27,804 nt of DNA from an uncultured Clostridia bacterium. GTDB taxonomy: Bacteria; Bacillota; Clostridia; Oscillospirales; Acutalibacteraceae. The DNA lies in NCBI GenBank assembly GCA_937916195.1, contig CALFTO010000055.1:1-27804 (forward strand), given 5' to 3'. Under the pieces are notes generated by a model. It worked only from the letters and a program-made list of their open reading frames with translations. It made no database searches and was not told the DNA's origin. Positions 1-7,687 of this stretch are shown here, one piece after another. Position 1 is the stretch's first letter. Each line of letters starts with the position of its first letter. Position numbers and translations under genes: made by a program.

Positions 1-115
1 GCCTGTTTTTCACCCCTATCTTGTCCTTATTCTATGTAGATTTTTTGGAAAATATACCTATGTTTTCCTATACTATTATATATAGGTTATTTTTTATAGA
101 AAATAAACAAAAAAA

Positions 116-136
116 GACGGAGAAAAAATCTCCGTC
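116..136 (-). terminator. Rho-independent terminator of azlCD
   Basis: Perfect 8-bp stem GACGGAGA / TCTCCGTC (116-123 with 129-136) around a 5-base loop. On the minus strand it is followed by a U-rich tract (A-rich 103-115 on the plus strand). It lies 18 bases past the azlD stop codon, so it closes the azlC-azlD unit. Confidence 0.88.
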
Positions 137-154
137 AAAAGTTATTTATTGAAA

Positions 155-499
155 TTATACAAAAACTACCTGCACCAACACCATATATAACACCGTGCCA
201 ACGCTGATGCTTAAGAGGTTATTTCTTTTCCATATATGTAGCAACACCACCACTGCACCTGCAATAAGTTCAGGAAGTCCAAACGGGAATTCGCTGGGTA
301 CTACACTTTTAAAGCAATAGACAACAAGCATACCGATTACGGCGGCGGGTAACACCTTACCGAGATACTGAACAGTTTTGGGGATTTCTTTGCCGTCGGG
401 AAACAACAAAAAAGGAATAACACGGGTTGCAAAGGTGGTGAGTGCCACCAATGCGATAATGATTACAGATTTCCAAAAGGATACGGGAAGATTATTCAT
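155..499 (-). CDS. azlD: AzlD family branched-chain amino acid transport protein
   Basis: Small hydrophobic protein of 114 residues, the usual AzlD size, with about four membrane segments. The N-terminal half has the AzlD-type stretch ATRVIPFLLF followed by a LPAAVIGMLVVY segment. AzlD-type proteins pair with AzlC to form an exporter of branched-chain amino acids or their analogues (the BrnE/BrnF type). I chose the ATG at 499 rather than the upstream in-frame start at 529, because the upstream codons lie inside azlC and a GAGGCGG ribosome site sits directly before 499. The gene overlaps the azlC stop codon by 8 bases, so the two are likely translationally coupled, and the terminator at 116-136 follows. 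Confidence 0.9.
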   Translation of the reverse strand: MNNLPVSFWKSVIIIALVALTTFATRVIPFLLFPDGKEIPKTVQYLGKVLPAAVIGMLVVYCFKSVVPSEFPFGLPELIAGAVVVLLHIWKRNNLLSISVGTVLYMVLVQVVFV

Positions 500-1244
500 C
501 GCGAGCCGCCTCCTTTTCTGCCTCTGCATCTTCTTCGTGCTTATTAATTGGCGATTTCTTAAAAGCCAAAAGAATTGAAAGTATGCAAATCATTGAGGGT
601 AACACGAAATTATCCTTACCGAAAAGCAAAAGGCAAATTACAGAGCAAACTATGCCCACAACCGCGGGAAAATGATTTTTACTTGTAAGCCATTGCTCTG
701 TGAGAATTACAAGGAACAAAGCGGTCATTGCGAAGTCAATGCCTGTTGAGTCAAAGGGAATGAGTGTTCCCGCAACAGAACCGATGATTGAGCCGATTAT
801 CCAATAAGACTGGTCAAGAATTGAAAGTGCAAAGAGAAATTTACCCTCGTTCATTCCTTGCGGAGTTTTGGTAAGGAAATAAAGAGAATATGTTTCGTCT
901 GTCAGCGAAAAAATCAGATATGGCTTGAATTTTTTTGCAGATTTGAAGCGGTCAAGGAGCGAGAGTCCATAGAACACATGGCGTACATTCACCATAAAGG
1001 TGAGAAACACCACCTGCAAAAGACTTACGGCAGGGTCAAAGAAATTCACCGCAAGGTATTGCCCCGAGCCCGCATAAACAGTTAGGCTCATTATTGCCGC
1101 CCATATAAAATTATAGCCTTTTTCTGCGAACATTACGCCAAAGGCTATACCAATAAACAAATAGCCTGTCATTACGGGCAAGGTATGTGGAAATGCCGCT
1201 TTGAAGGCAGCTTTGAACGTGTTTTGCTTTTCCAAAATTATCAC
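492..1244 (-). CDS. azlC: AzlC family branched-chain amino acid exporter subunit
   Basis: Membrane protein of 250 residues. The N-terminal half carries the AzlC-type pattern FPHTLPVMTGYLFIGIAFGV, then AGSGQYLAVNFF and VNVRHVFYGLSLL, and several hydrophobic helices follow. The C-terminus ends in an acidic, lysine-containing tail (KHEEDAEAEKEAARDE) that is probably cytoplasmic. Family members export branched-chain amino acids together with the AzlD partner, which overlaps it here. The start is uncertain: the open frame begins with GTG at 1244, and an in-frame TTG lies at 1235. No good Shine-Dalgarno sequence precedes either, and the likely promoter places transcription initiation within a few bases of 1246, so the mRNA may be nearly leaderless. 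Confidence 0.9.
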   Translation of the reverse strand: MIILEKQNTFKAAFKAAFPHTLPVMTGYLFIGIAFGVMFAEKGYNFIWAAIMSLTVYAGSGQYLAVNFFDPAVSLLQVVFLTFMVNVRHVFYGLSLLDRFKSAKKFKPYLIFSLTDETYSLYFLTKTPQGMNEGKFLFALSILDQSYWIIGSIIGSVAGTLIPFDSTGIDFAMTALFLVILTEQWLTSKNHFPAVVGIVCSVICLLLFGKDNFVLPSMICILSILLAFKKSPINKHEEDAEAEKEAARDE

Positions 1245-1252
1245 CGAGAGAA

Positions 1253-1281
1253 ATTGTACTACTTTAATTTTGGAAATGCAA
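1253..1281 (-). promoter_or_regulatory. Promoter of azlCD
   Basis: Minus-strand -35 TTGCAT (1281-1276), a 17-base spacer, then -10 TACAAT (1258-1253). The predicted transcription start is about 1246, two or three bases before the azlC GTG. The -35 box is one arm of the palindrome shared with the divergent yitT promoter. Confidence 0.65.
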
Positions 1282-1310
1282 TATTAAATTGCATAGATTT
1301 TTAATCTATG
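1276..1310. promoter_or_regulatory. Two palindromes in the divergent azlC/yitT promoter region
   Basis: Palindrome 1: ATGCAAT (1276-1282), 5 bases, ATTGCAT (1288-1294); its arms contain the -35 boxes of both divergent promoters. Palindrome 2: CATAGATT (1292-1299), TTT, AATCTATG (1303-1310), a perfect 8-bp inverted repeat filling the -35/-10 spacer of the plus-strand promoter. Palindrome 1 may simply reflect two facing -35 boxes. Palindrome 2 has no such explanation and looks like an operator for a dimeric regulator. The regulator is not in the window. Confidence 0.5.
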
Positions 1311-1317
1311 TTATACA
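1289..1317 (+). promoter_or_regulatory. Promoter of the YitT-family gene
   Basis: Plus-strand -35 TTGCAT (1289-1294), a 17-base spacer, then -10 TATACA (1312-1317). The expected start is about 1324, leaving a short leader with GGAGG at 1337-1341 before the ATG. The spacer contains a perfect inverted repeat (see the next entry), so access to the promoter may be controlled by a repressor. Confidence 0.65.
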
Positions 1318-1346
1318 TATTATATAGTAAACAAACGGAGGTAATG

Positions 1347-2268
1347 ATGAAGAAGATTGATATTAAGAAAATCAAAAATGAGGTTATTGAGGAATTAAAG
1401 GGCTTGAAATTCAAGAACTTTTTTATATTATTTTTTGCGGGCATTATCAATTCAATTGGTGTTACAATGTTTTTAGCCCCTGTAAATCTTTATGACAGCG
1501 GAATTTCGGGCACTTCAATGCTTTTGTGGCAGATAACTCCCGACCACATAAATCTTTCATTCTTTTATGATTGTGCTTAACATTCCCCTGTTCCTTTTTG
1601 GGCTTAAAAAGCAGGGCTTACAATTCACTGTTTATTCAGTATGGGCGGTGCTGATTTATTCGCTCTCGTCATTTTTAATTATTGATGTATTGCCCATTGA
1701 CGTTGCCAACTCTTCACCCTTTGCGGGCAACGATTTAGTGCTTTGTGCAATCTTCGGCGGACTTATTTCAGGTGTTGGCAGTGGTCTTACTATCCGTTAC
1801 GGCGGTGCGATTGACGGCGTTGAGGTTATGGCGGTAACCTTTGCAAAAAAGCTCAATATGACCGTTGGCACATTCGTAATGATTTACAATGTAATTCTTT
1901 ATATTATAATAGGTATTATATTCAGAAGCTGGGAATTACCACTTTACTCAATCATTACTTATGCGGTTGCTATTAAATCGGTTGACTTTATTGTTGAAGG
2001 TCTTGACAAGGCGAAGTCCGTTATGATTATTACTGAACATGAAGAAGAGGTTTGTGACGCATTAAGTATCAATTTTGGTTACGGTGTAACACAAATTCAC
2101 GCAACTGGGTATTACTCACAAGAACCCCGTTCAGTAATCTATTTTGTTGTAAACAGATTTCAGATTGCGAAGCTTAAAATGATAGTAAAAGCAATTGACC
2201 CCTCGGCATTTATTGCTATTTCAGAAGTTTCTGACGTATTAGGTAGCAGTTTAAAAGGAAAAAACTGA
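1347..2268 (+). pseudogene. YitT family membrane protein, frameshifted
   Basis: Two adjacent frames together make one full-length YitT-type protein (about 306 residues). The first part (from ATG 1347, with GGAGG five bases upstream) gives the N-terminus and first helix (FFAGIINSIGVTMFLAPVNL) and runs to a stop at 1578-1580. The second part (frame from 1567 to 2268) continues directly with LNIPLFLFG, the remaining helices, the GGAIDGVEVMA segment, and the C-terminal soluble DUF2179 domain (about the last 80 residues). The break lies at a T run (1563-1566): removing one T joins the frames as LSFF-MIVLNIP. No ribosome site precedes the second part. Possible causes are a real inactivating mutation, a sequencing error, or slippage on the T run. 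The molecular function of YitT proteins is not well established. Confidence 0.85.
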
Positions 2269-2281
2269 ACAGGACATAAAA

Positions 2282-2308
2282 ACTCCCGAAAGAAAATCTT
2301 TCGGGAGT
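2282..2308. terminator. Bidirectional terminator between yitT and the glycan operon
   Basis: Perfect 12-bp stem ACTCCCGAAAGA / TCTTTCGGGAGT (2282-2293 with 2297-2308) with an AAA loop. It is followed by a T-rich run on the plus strand (2309-2320) and by TTTTTA on the minus strand, so it can end both the yitT transcript and the long minus-strand operon whose last stop codon is at 2316. Confidence 0.92.
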
Positions 2309-2315
2309 TACTTTT

Positions 2316-3407
2316 TTATTTAATATAGAATTCTTTATACCATTCGGCAAACTTGCGAAGTCCTGTACGAAGTGAAGTATTAGGCTTAAAGCCGAAATCT
2401 CTTTCGAGTGCACTTGTGTCGGCATATGTTATAGGCACATCGCCTGCCTGCATAGGTACAAGCTTTTTATGTGCTTCAAAGTCATAATCCTCGGGCAAAA
2501 CACCTGCACGTACAAGCTCTTGCTGAAGAATATCCACAAAATCGAGAAGATTTTCAGGGTTATTGTTACCGATATTATATACTCTGTATGGTGGAATTGG
2601 TAATCCATCTTCACCATTTTCTTTTTCGGGCGCATTCTGCATTACAAACTTAACACCTGAAACAATATCGTCAACGTAGGTAAAGTCACGTTTACAATTA
2701 CCGAAATTGAAGATTTCGATTGTATCACCCTTAATAAGCTTATTTGTAAATCCGAAATAAGCCATATCGGGACGACCTGCGGGACCGTAAACAGTAAAGA
2801 ATCGAAGTCCTGTTGAGGGAATATTATAAAGCTTTGAATACGAATGAGCCATAAGCTCGTTTGATTTCTTTGTTGCTGCATAAAGTGAAAGAGGATTGTC
2901 AACCTTATCATCAGTTGAGTAAGGAATTTTCTTATTTGCACCGTAAACGCTTGAGCTTGAAGCGTAAACTAAATGCTCAACTCCCCTTTTGCCGTCGTCA
3001 TAAGAATGACGGCAAGCCTCAAGAATGTTGAAAAATCCTATAAGATTGCTCTCGATATAAACATCGGGGTTGACAATTGAATATCTTACACCCGCCTGCG
3101 CCGCAAGGTTTACAACTACGCTGAAATCATACTCTGCAAAAAGCTTGTCGATAAGTGGCTTATCTGCGATATTACCTTTAACGAAAGTCCATTTTGAATC
3201 GGGATACTCTTTTGCGAGCTTTTCAATCTCATTTAAACGATAATCCTTAATTGAAACATCATAGTAATCATTCATATTATCGATACCGACAATATGAACG
3301 GGGCTCACCGTTTTAAGTAATTCAAGTACAAGGTTAGAGCCAATAAAGCCTGCTGCACCTGTTACAAGAATTGTTTTATTTTTCAAATCGATATTAGGTG
3401 TTAACAT
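2316..3407 (-). CDS. NAD-dependent epimerase, probable UDP-glucuronate 4-epimerase
   Basis: Extended short-chain dehydrogenase of 363 residues. It has the nucleotide-binding GAAGFIG motif at residues 17-23, an NLAAQAGVRYSI segment near 100-111, the catalytic Y176-x3-K180 pair after ASSSSVYG, and RFFTVYGPAGRPDMA followed by FNFGNCKRDFTYVDDI. The GRPDMA and RDFTYVDDI patterns are those of UDP-glucuronate 4-epimerases, which interconvert UDP-glucuronate and UDP-galacturonate in the cytosol. It is the last gene of the operon. Its ATG overlaps the stop of the upstream nucleotidyltransferase by 7 bases, with AAGGA before it. With the upstream kinase and nucleotidyltransferase it forms a likely uronic acid activation unit. 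UDP-glucose or UDP-GlcNAc-type 4-epimerase activity is less likely on motif grounds but not excluded. Confidence 0.88.
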   Translation of the reverse strand: MLTPNIDLKNKTILVTGAAGFIGSNLVLELLKTVSPVHIVGIDNMNDYYDVSIKDYRLNEIEKLAKEYPDSKWTFVKGNIADKPLIDKLFAEYDFSVVVNLAAQAGVRYSIVNPDVYIESNLIGFFNILEACRHSYDDGKRGVEHLVYASSSSVYGANKKIPYSTDDKVDNPLSLYAATKKSNELMAHSYSKLYNIPSTGLRFFTVYGPAGRPDMAYFGFTNKLIKGDTIEIFNFGNCKRDFTYVDDIVSGVKFVMQNAPEKENGEDGLPIPPYRVYNIGNNNPENLLDFVDILQQELVRAGVLPEDYDFEAHKKLVPMQAGDVPITYADTSALERDFGFKPNTSLRTGLRKFAEWYKEFYIK

Positions 3408-4135
3408 ATTCCTTTATATTCCTTTTGTACTTTTTCGTAACTTTCAAGATTGCCAATATCATAACGACTTCCCGGCATTTCCATAGCATAAGCGGGAATT
3501 TGTTTGCAAAGCCACGCGATAAAGCTACCCGGTGCATCAACACCGCAACCGCTTTCAATACCCTTTTGTATAAGCTTTGCGGCTTCTTTTGTGTAATAAT
3601 AGAACGGAGGACAGCACCAATGTGTTTCGGGCTGTGCAGGTTTTTCAACCATATTGAGAATTTTATCGTTCTCGTCAACAGTAACTACACCGCATTTGGT
3701 AAGTTTCTGCTCTGACGGCTCATAATAACGCATTATGCAGGCAGAATTCTTTTCTTTTGCATACTTAATAAACTTTGTAAGGCTGAAATCAAGAAGATTA
3801 TCACCTGCAATTACAAGCATATCATCATCAAGCTTTAATTCATCAATAGCGAACTGAATATCACGCACTGCACCAAGGCGGGTTTCGTTTGATTCTGTGC
3901 CGTCGTCAACAACGGTAATCTTTTGTAATTTCGCCATAGCCCACTTATCGAAATGATGTGCGAATTTATGGTTTGAAATTACTACATACTCATCAACAAG
4001 ACCTAAGCAGTCAATATCATCAATAAGCCAATCGAGTATTGTTTTATTCTGCACTTCAAGCAAGGGCTTGGGAAAATTTTCGGTCAGCGGATAAAGTCTT
4101 GTTGCATACCCTGCCGCTAAAATTAAACATTTCAT
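3401..4135 (-). CDS. Sugar-1-phosphate nucleotidyltransferase
   Basis: Cytosolic protein of 244 residues with the sugar-nucleotidyltransferase signature at the N-terminus (LILAAGYATRLYPLT, then PKPLLEV), the metal-binding IAGDN motif near residue 110, and VEKPAQP near the substrate site. Members convert NTP plus a sugar-1-phosphate to an NDP-sugar. The ATG at 4135 is chosen over the upstream in-frame start because GGAGTGAG precedes it and it overlaps the kinase stop codon in an ATGA arrangement. Its position directly between a GHMP sugar kinase and a UDP-uronate epimerase suggests it takes the kinase product, so UTP and galacturonate- or glucuronate-1-phosphate are likely substrates. This is inference: the motifs alone do not fix the sugar, and glucose-1-phosphate or another hexose-1-phosphate remains possible. 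Confidence 0.85.
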   Translation of the reverse strand: MKCLILAAGYATRLYPLTENFPKPLLEVQNKTILDWLIDDIDCLGLVDEYVVISNHKFAHHFDKWAMAKLQKITVVDDGTESNETRLGAVRDIQFAIDELKLDDDMLVIAGDNLLDFSLTKFIKYAKEKNSACIMRYYEPSEQKLTKCGVVTVDENDKILNMVEKPAQPETHWCCPPFYYYTKEAAKLIQKGIESGCGVDAPGSFIAWLCKQIPAYAMEMPGSRYDIGNLESYEKVQKEYKGIC

Positions 4136-5304
4136 AAGCTCACTCCGTCTGCACTTGCACAAATGTGCACTGAATATTTACCCTCAAGTTCTGGGAAAGC
4201 CTTAAGATACTCTCTTGTAACCTTTTCGGTAATGCTTTCTTCAAATGACGGGTCAATAAGTGCCATACAGCAGCCCTTAAAGCCTGCGCCGCTGAAACGA
4301 CCACCGTAAATGCCGTCGGTTTCAGTCATAATCTCATAAAGTTTTTTAAGCTCGGGAGAGCCTGTTTCCCAATTATAAATTGAAGAATGACCACTTTCAA
4401 ATGAAAGCTTGCCGAATGCTTCAATATCGCCGTTTTTCCAAGCCTCTGCACCCTTTTGTACACGTTGGAATTCTGTATACCAATGCTCTGCGCGTTTCAT
4501 CCAGTTTTCAGGCAATTTATCCTTATACTTCAAATAAGTCTCATAAGGCACATCACGAAGATTTGTTTCGTTGAATTTGCCGTATTCCATACCTGACAAA
4601 GCCTTCAAAGCATAAGCTGCACTGCGACACTCGTCAACGCGCATATTAAACTTTGAGCCTGCAAGTGTACGCTCAATTCCGCTGAAGAAAATCGCAATTT
4701 TATAAGGCTTCATATTTGGATTTGTGGGAATAAGCTCATAACTATCATCTTTAGTATCAAGGTAAAGAAGATGGTCTTTCTTTGAGTAAACCTCGCAAGA
4801 CTGGTCGAGCTTGCCACAAGCAACACCAACATACTTATTCTCAGCCTGAAGTGCTGTCAAAATCATTTCCTGCTCAGTAAGCTTGATATTATTAACCTTG
4901 CACAATGCAGACAAAAACGCAATAATAACTGCGGCAGATGAAGAAAGTCCGCCAATGGGAAGACTACCTTCAATAACACCTGACATACCGACTGTCAAGC
5001 TATGACGCTGTGCGAGTGCAATTGTAGCACCGCGAAGATAGTCAGCCCAATCGTTCTGCTTTTCTTCGGGAACAGAATTGATGTGAAATTGTGCTCGTTT
5101 ATCAAACTGAAGAGAAGTAAGCTCAATAATACCGTTCTGCTTTGGTCCGTAAGCTATACTTATACCCTTATCAATTGCAAGTCCTGTAATTTTACCTAAC
5201 TGATGGTCACTGTGAGCACCAATGGGGCAAATTCTGTATGGGCAGAAAGCTATACCCACAGGACTTTTCTGATAACGCTCTTCAAAAATCTTTTCACAAA
5301 GCAT
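4132..5304 (-). CDS. GHMP sugar kinase, galacturonokinase-like
   Basis: 390-residue GHMP kinase. Motif 1 is RICPIGAHSDHQLG (residues 24-37), motif 2 is LPIGGLSSSAA (115-125, phosphate-binding), the catalytic base region is CGKLDQS (D167), and motif 3 is GGRFSGAGFKGC near the C-terminus. Galactokinases normally have G-E-H-x-D-Y in motif 1. Here the sequence is G-A-H-S-D-H, which, from memory, is the form seen in plant galacturonokinases. A uronic acid 1-kinase is therefore the better call, with galactokinase as the alternative. The ATG at 5304 has GGAGGA seven bases upstream; an in-frame TTG at 5319 lies within that ribosome site and is rejected. The start overlaps the stop of the epimerase gene (TGATG), and its stop overlaps the next start (ATGA), which indicates tight coupling. 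Confidence 0.82.
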   Translation of the reverse strand: MLCEKIFEERYQKSPVGIAFCPYRICPIGAHSDHQLGKITGLAIDKGISIAYGPKQNGIIELTSLQFDKRAQFHINSVPEEKQNDWADYLRGATIALAQRHSLTVGMSGVIEGSLPIGGLSSSAAVIIAFLSALCKVNNIKLTEQEMILTALQAENKYVGVACGKLDQSCEVYSKKDHLLYLDTKDDSYELIPTNPNMKPYKIAIFFSGIERTLAGSKFNMRVDECRSAAYALKALSGMEYGKFNETNLRDVPYETYLKYKDKLPENWMKRAEHWYTEFQRVQKGAEAWKNGDIEAFGKLSFESGHSSIYNWETGSPELKKLYEIMTETDGIYGGRFSGAGFKGCCMALIDPSFEESITEKVTREYLKAFPELEGKYSVHICASADGVSL

Positions 5305-6467
5305 CAAAATTTCCTCCAAACCATTTTATCTACTACACCTGTATAAGACTGAATAATCTTAACAACCTTTGTAGAAACATTTTCTTCAACATAATCGGGT
5401 ACGGGAATACCGTAGTCACCGTTTTTATTCATATCAACTGCAGTTTCAACTGCTTGTAAAAGGCTCTTTTCGTCAATACCTGCAAGGATAAAGCAAGCCT
5501 TATCAAGTGCTTCAGGACGCTCTGTTGATGTTCTGATGCAGATTGCAGGGAATGGCTTACCGATACTTGTAAAGAAAGAGCTTTCTTCGGGAAGTGTACC
5601 GCTATCAGAAACAACTGCAAAAGCGTTCATCTGCAAGCAGTTGTAATCGTGGAAGCCGAGAGGCTCGTGCTGAATTACTCTCTTATCAAGCTCAAATCCG
5701 CTCTGTGCAAGACGATTTCTTGAACGTGGATGGCAAGAATAAAGAATAGGCATATCATATTTTTCAGCCATTTTATTGATAGCTGTGAAAAGAGAATTGA
5801 AGTTCTTTTCGGTATCAATATTTTCTTCTCTGTGAGCAGAAAGAAGAATATATCTGCCCTTTTCGAGACCAAGCTTTTCGTGGATATCGCTTGCCTCAAT
5901 ATTTTCAAGATTATTATGAAGAACCTCTGCCATTGGTGAGCCTGTTACATATGTACGTTCTTTGGGAAGACCACAATCTGCAAGGTATCTTCTTGCGTGC
6001 TCTGAATATGCAAGGTTAACGTCAGAAATAATATCAACTATTCTGCGGTTTGTTTCTTCGGGAAGGCACTCGTCTTTACAACGGTTACCTGCTTCCATAT
6101 GGAATATGGGAATATGAAGTCTCTTTGCACCGATTACTGAAAGACAGCTGTTTGTATCACCGAGAACAAGAACTGCGTCGGGCTTAATCTCTGCCATAAG
6201 CTGATATGACTTTGCAATGATATTGCCCATTGTTTCGCCTAAATCCTTACCTACTGCGTCAAGGTAAACATCGGGGTCAGCAAGTCCTAAATCCTTAAAG
6301 AACACTCCATTAAGGTTATAATCATAATTTTGACCTGTGTGTGCAAGAATTGTATCAAAATACTCTCTGCATTTATTGATTACCGCTGCAAGACGGATAA
6401 TCTCAGGTCTTGTACCTACAAAAATTAAAAGCTTTAGTTTACCGTTGTTTTTAAAATTCGCACTCAT
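5304..6467 (-). CDS. fnlC: UDP-GlcNAc 2-epimerase family, probable FnlC/CapG
   Basis: Non-hydrolysing UDP-sugar 2-epimerase fold of 387 residues. It has GTRPE at residues 18-22, HTGQNYDYNLN, GDTNSCLSV, the HMEAGNRCKDECLPEE segment with the downstream NRRIVD, LSAHREENID, and HPRSRNRL. The same family includes WecB, which makes UDP-ManNAc. Because FnlA and FnlB homologues lie immediately upstream in the same operon, the most likely role is the last step of UDP-N-acetyl-L-fucosamine synthesis, C2 epimerisation of UDP-2-acetamido-2,6-dideoxy-L-talose. The start at 6467 has AGGTGGA and overlaps the preceding stop codon (ATGA). It is separated from fnlB only by the nucleotidyltransferase-fold gene. 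Confidence 0.88.
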   Translation of the reverse strand: MSANFKNNGKLKLLIFVGTRPEIIRLAAVINKCREYFDTILAHTGQNYDYNLNGVFFKDLGLADPDVYLDAVGKDLGETMGNIIAKSYQLMAEIKPDAVLVLGDTNSCLSVIGAKRLHIPIFHMEAGNRCKDECLPEETNRRIVDIISDVNLAYSEHARRYLADCGLPKERTYVTGSPMAEVLHNNLENIEASDIHEKLGLEKGRYILLSAHREENIDTEKNFNSLFTAINKMAEKYDMPILYSCHPRSRNRLAQSGFELDKRVIQHEPLGFHDYNCLQMNAFAVVSDSGTLPEESSFFTSIGKPFPAICIRTSTERPEALDKACFILAGIDEKSLLQAVETAVDMNKNGDYGIPVPDYVEENVSTKVVKIIQSYTGVVDKMVWRKF

Positions 6468-7681
6468 TTTTCTTCCACCTCAAATATCTGTAATTGTTCG
6501 TAAACGCTTTTTCTTTTATCTATCTCGGACGCTAATTTGTTAATAGCCAGTCTTTCACCTTTTATTGACAAAATCAGGTACCGTAATATTTTCTGAATAA
6601 AATAAAATGGATACAAAATCGGACATTTCTTTACCTTCGGGTGCTGTGCTTCAATATTTCTCTTGAGAACAGCATACATTCTGTACCATTTATTATGGTT
6701 AAAGCCGTCTTTACCGCGGTTTGTTATGAGCATACCGGACTGCACACGACTTTCGTCTTTTATGCCGAAATTACCGCCCGAAAGAACATCTTCAAGAATT
6801 TGCTCACAAAGTGTATCGTCTGCTTTCAATGCCCAATCGGGACATTCTGTGCCGAAAGCCTTTGAACAGACCTTTGTCATTGCTTCAGTATAAGTCATCA
6901 AGCCGATATCTTTAAGGAAAGGAATGAGTTTTTCTTTCCAGAACGGCTTTTTTACGGTTTCTTTTACAAAGCAAGCCCAATCGCACAAATGACGAAGTCC
7001 TATACCCTCACTCACCATATGGTGCTGCATATGAAGAAGCAAAATAAGTGCATGATGGCAATCTGACGGTGCATTGAATGAGCCTGAGTCGTTACTCTTT
7101 TTCTCGCCCTCATAAACCGATGATTCCACAAAGTCTCTTACTTTTTCACCTGTCTCGCCGTGAGGTATTCCGGGAATTTCATAATGCATTTCAAGATGTG
7201 CATCGGGTTTTTGAAACACCACGTGACACACATGACCCTCTTCAAAAAAGCTATTATATCCGTTTTCGTGAAGAAGTGCTGTAATCTCTTCTTTTTTTGA
7301 CGGGTCAATGAGAAAATCTACATCACCAAGGGCGCGAAGGTCGGGTCTTGGATAATAAGACGCCACGGCTTCGCCTTTAAGTATTACATAAGAATAACTG
7401 TTATCTTCAAGAAGCTTCACAAGTTCTTTTTGAGAATTTTCAACTTTGGAATTTGCGATAAGATAGCCAAATGCCTTTTTTGACCAATTGTCAAAAACAT
7501 CTTTTGGGATAATATTTTTAATTTTTGTTGCAGCATCAACAGCCATTACGAGAACGGTTTGCTGATGCGACTCTTTTGCAACCGCCTGCCAATCGATACT
7601 CTCAATATCTGACAAATCAATTTCAGTACCGTTAACGGCGGTTTGCATAAGCCTGAGAAGAACTTTTTGTTCGTTCGTCAT
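6464..7681 (-). CDS. Uncharacterised nucleotidyltransferase-fold protein
   Basis: Protein of 405 residues with no membrane segments. The segment ILKGEAVASYYPRPDLR is followed by LGDVDFLI, matching the DxD metal-binding pattern of polymerase-beta-type nucleotidyltransferases in the uncharacterised nucleotidyltransferase family (Pfam NTP_transf_5). Histidine-rich pieces (HHALILLLHMQHHM, HLCDWACF) are also typical of that family. The substrate is unknown; members are often seen in polysaccharide loci, and a nucleotidyl or phospho-transfer to a glycan or carrier is conceivable but unproven. The ATG at 7681 follows GGTGGAG in the end of fnlB, six bases after its stop, and its stop overlaps the fnlC start. 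It therefore sits between two steps of L-FucNAc synthesis. Confidence 0.75.
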   Translation of the reverse strand: MTNEQKVLLRLMQTAVNGTEIDLSDIESIDWQAVAKESHQQTVLVMAVDAATKIKNIIPKDVFDNWSKKAFGYLIANSKVENSQKELVKLLEDNSYSYVILKGEAVASYYPRPDLRALGDVDFLIDPSKKEEITALLHENGYNSFFEEGHVCHVVFQKPDAHLEMHYEIPGIPHGETGEKVRDFVESSVYEGEKKSNDSGSFNAPSDCHHALILLLHMQHHMVSEGIGLRHLCDWACFVKETVKKPFWKEKLIPFLKDIGLMTYTEAMTKVCSKAFGTECPDWALKADDTLCEQILEDVLSGGNFGIKDESRVQSGMLITNRGKDGFNHNKWYRMYAVLKRNIEAQHPKVKKCPILYPFYFIQKILRYLILSIKGERLAINKLASEIDKRKSVYEQLQIFEVEEK

Positions 7682-7687
7682 TATAAA

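Noticed and set aside
67..86. Short inverted repeat CCTATA-N8-TATAGG left of the azlCD terminator
   Set aside because: The whole stretch 1-115 is very AT-rich, so a 6-bp match is not meaningful; no gene or promoter can be supported there.
1308..1346. Upstream in-frame ATG (1308) for the YitT gene
   Set aside because: It lies within the promoter spacer and upstream of the expected transcription start; GGAGG at 1337-1341 fits the ATG at 1347.
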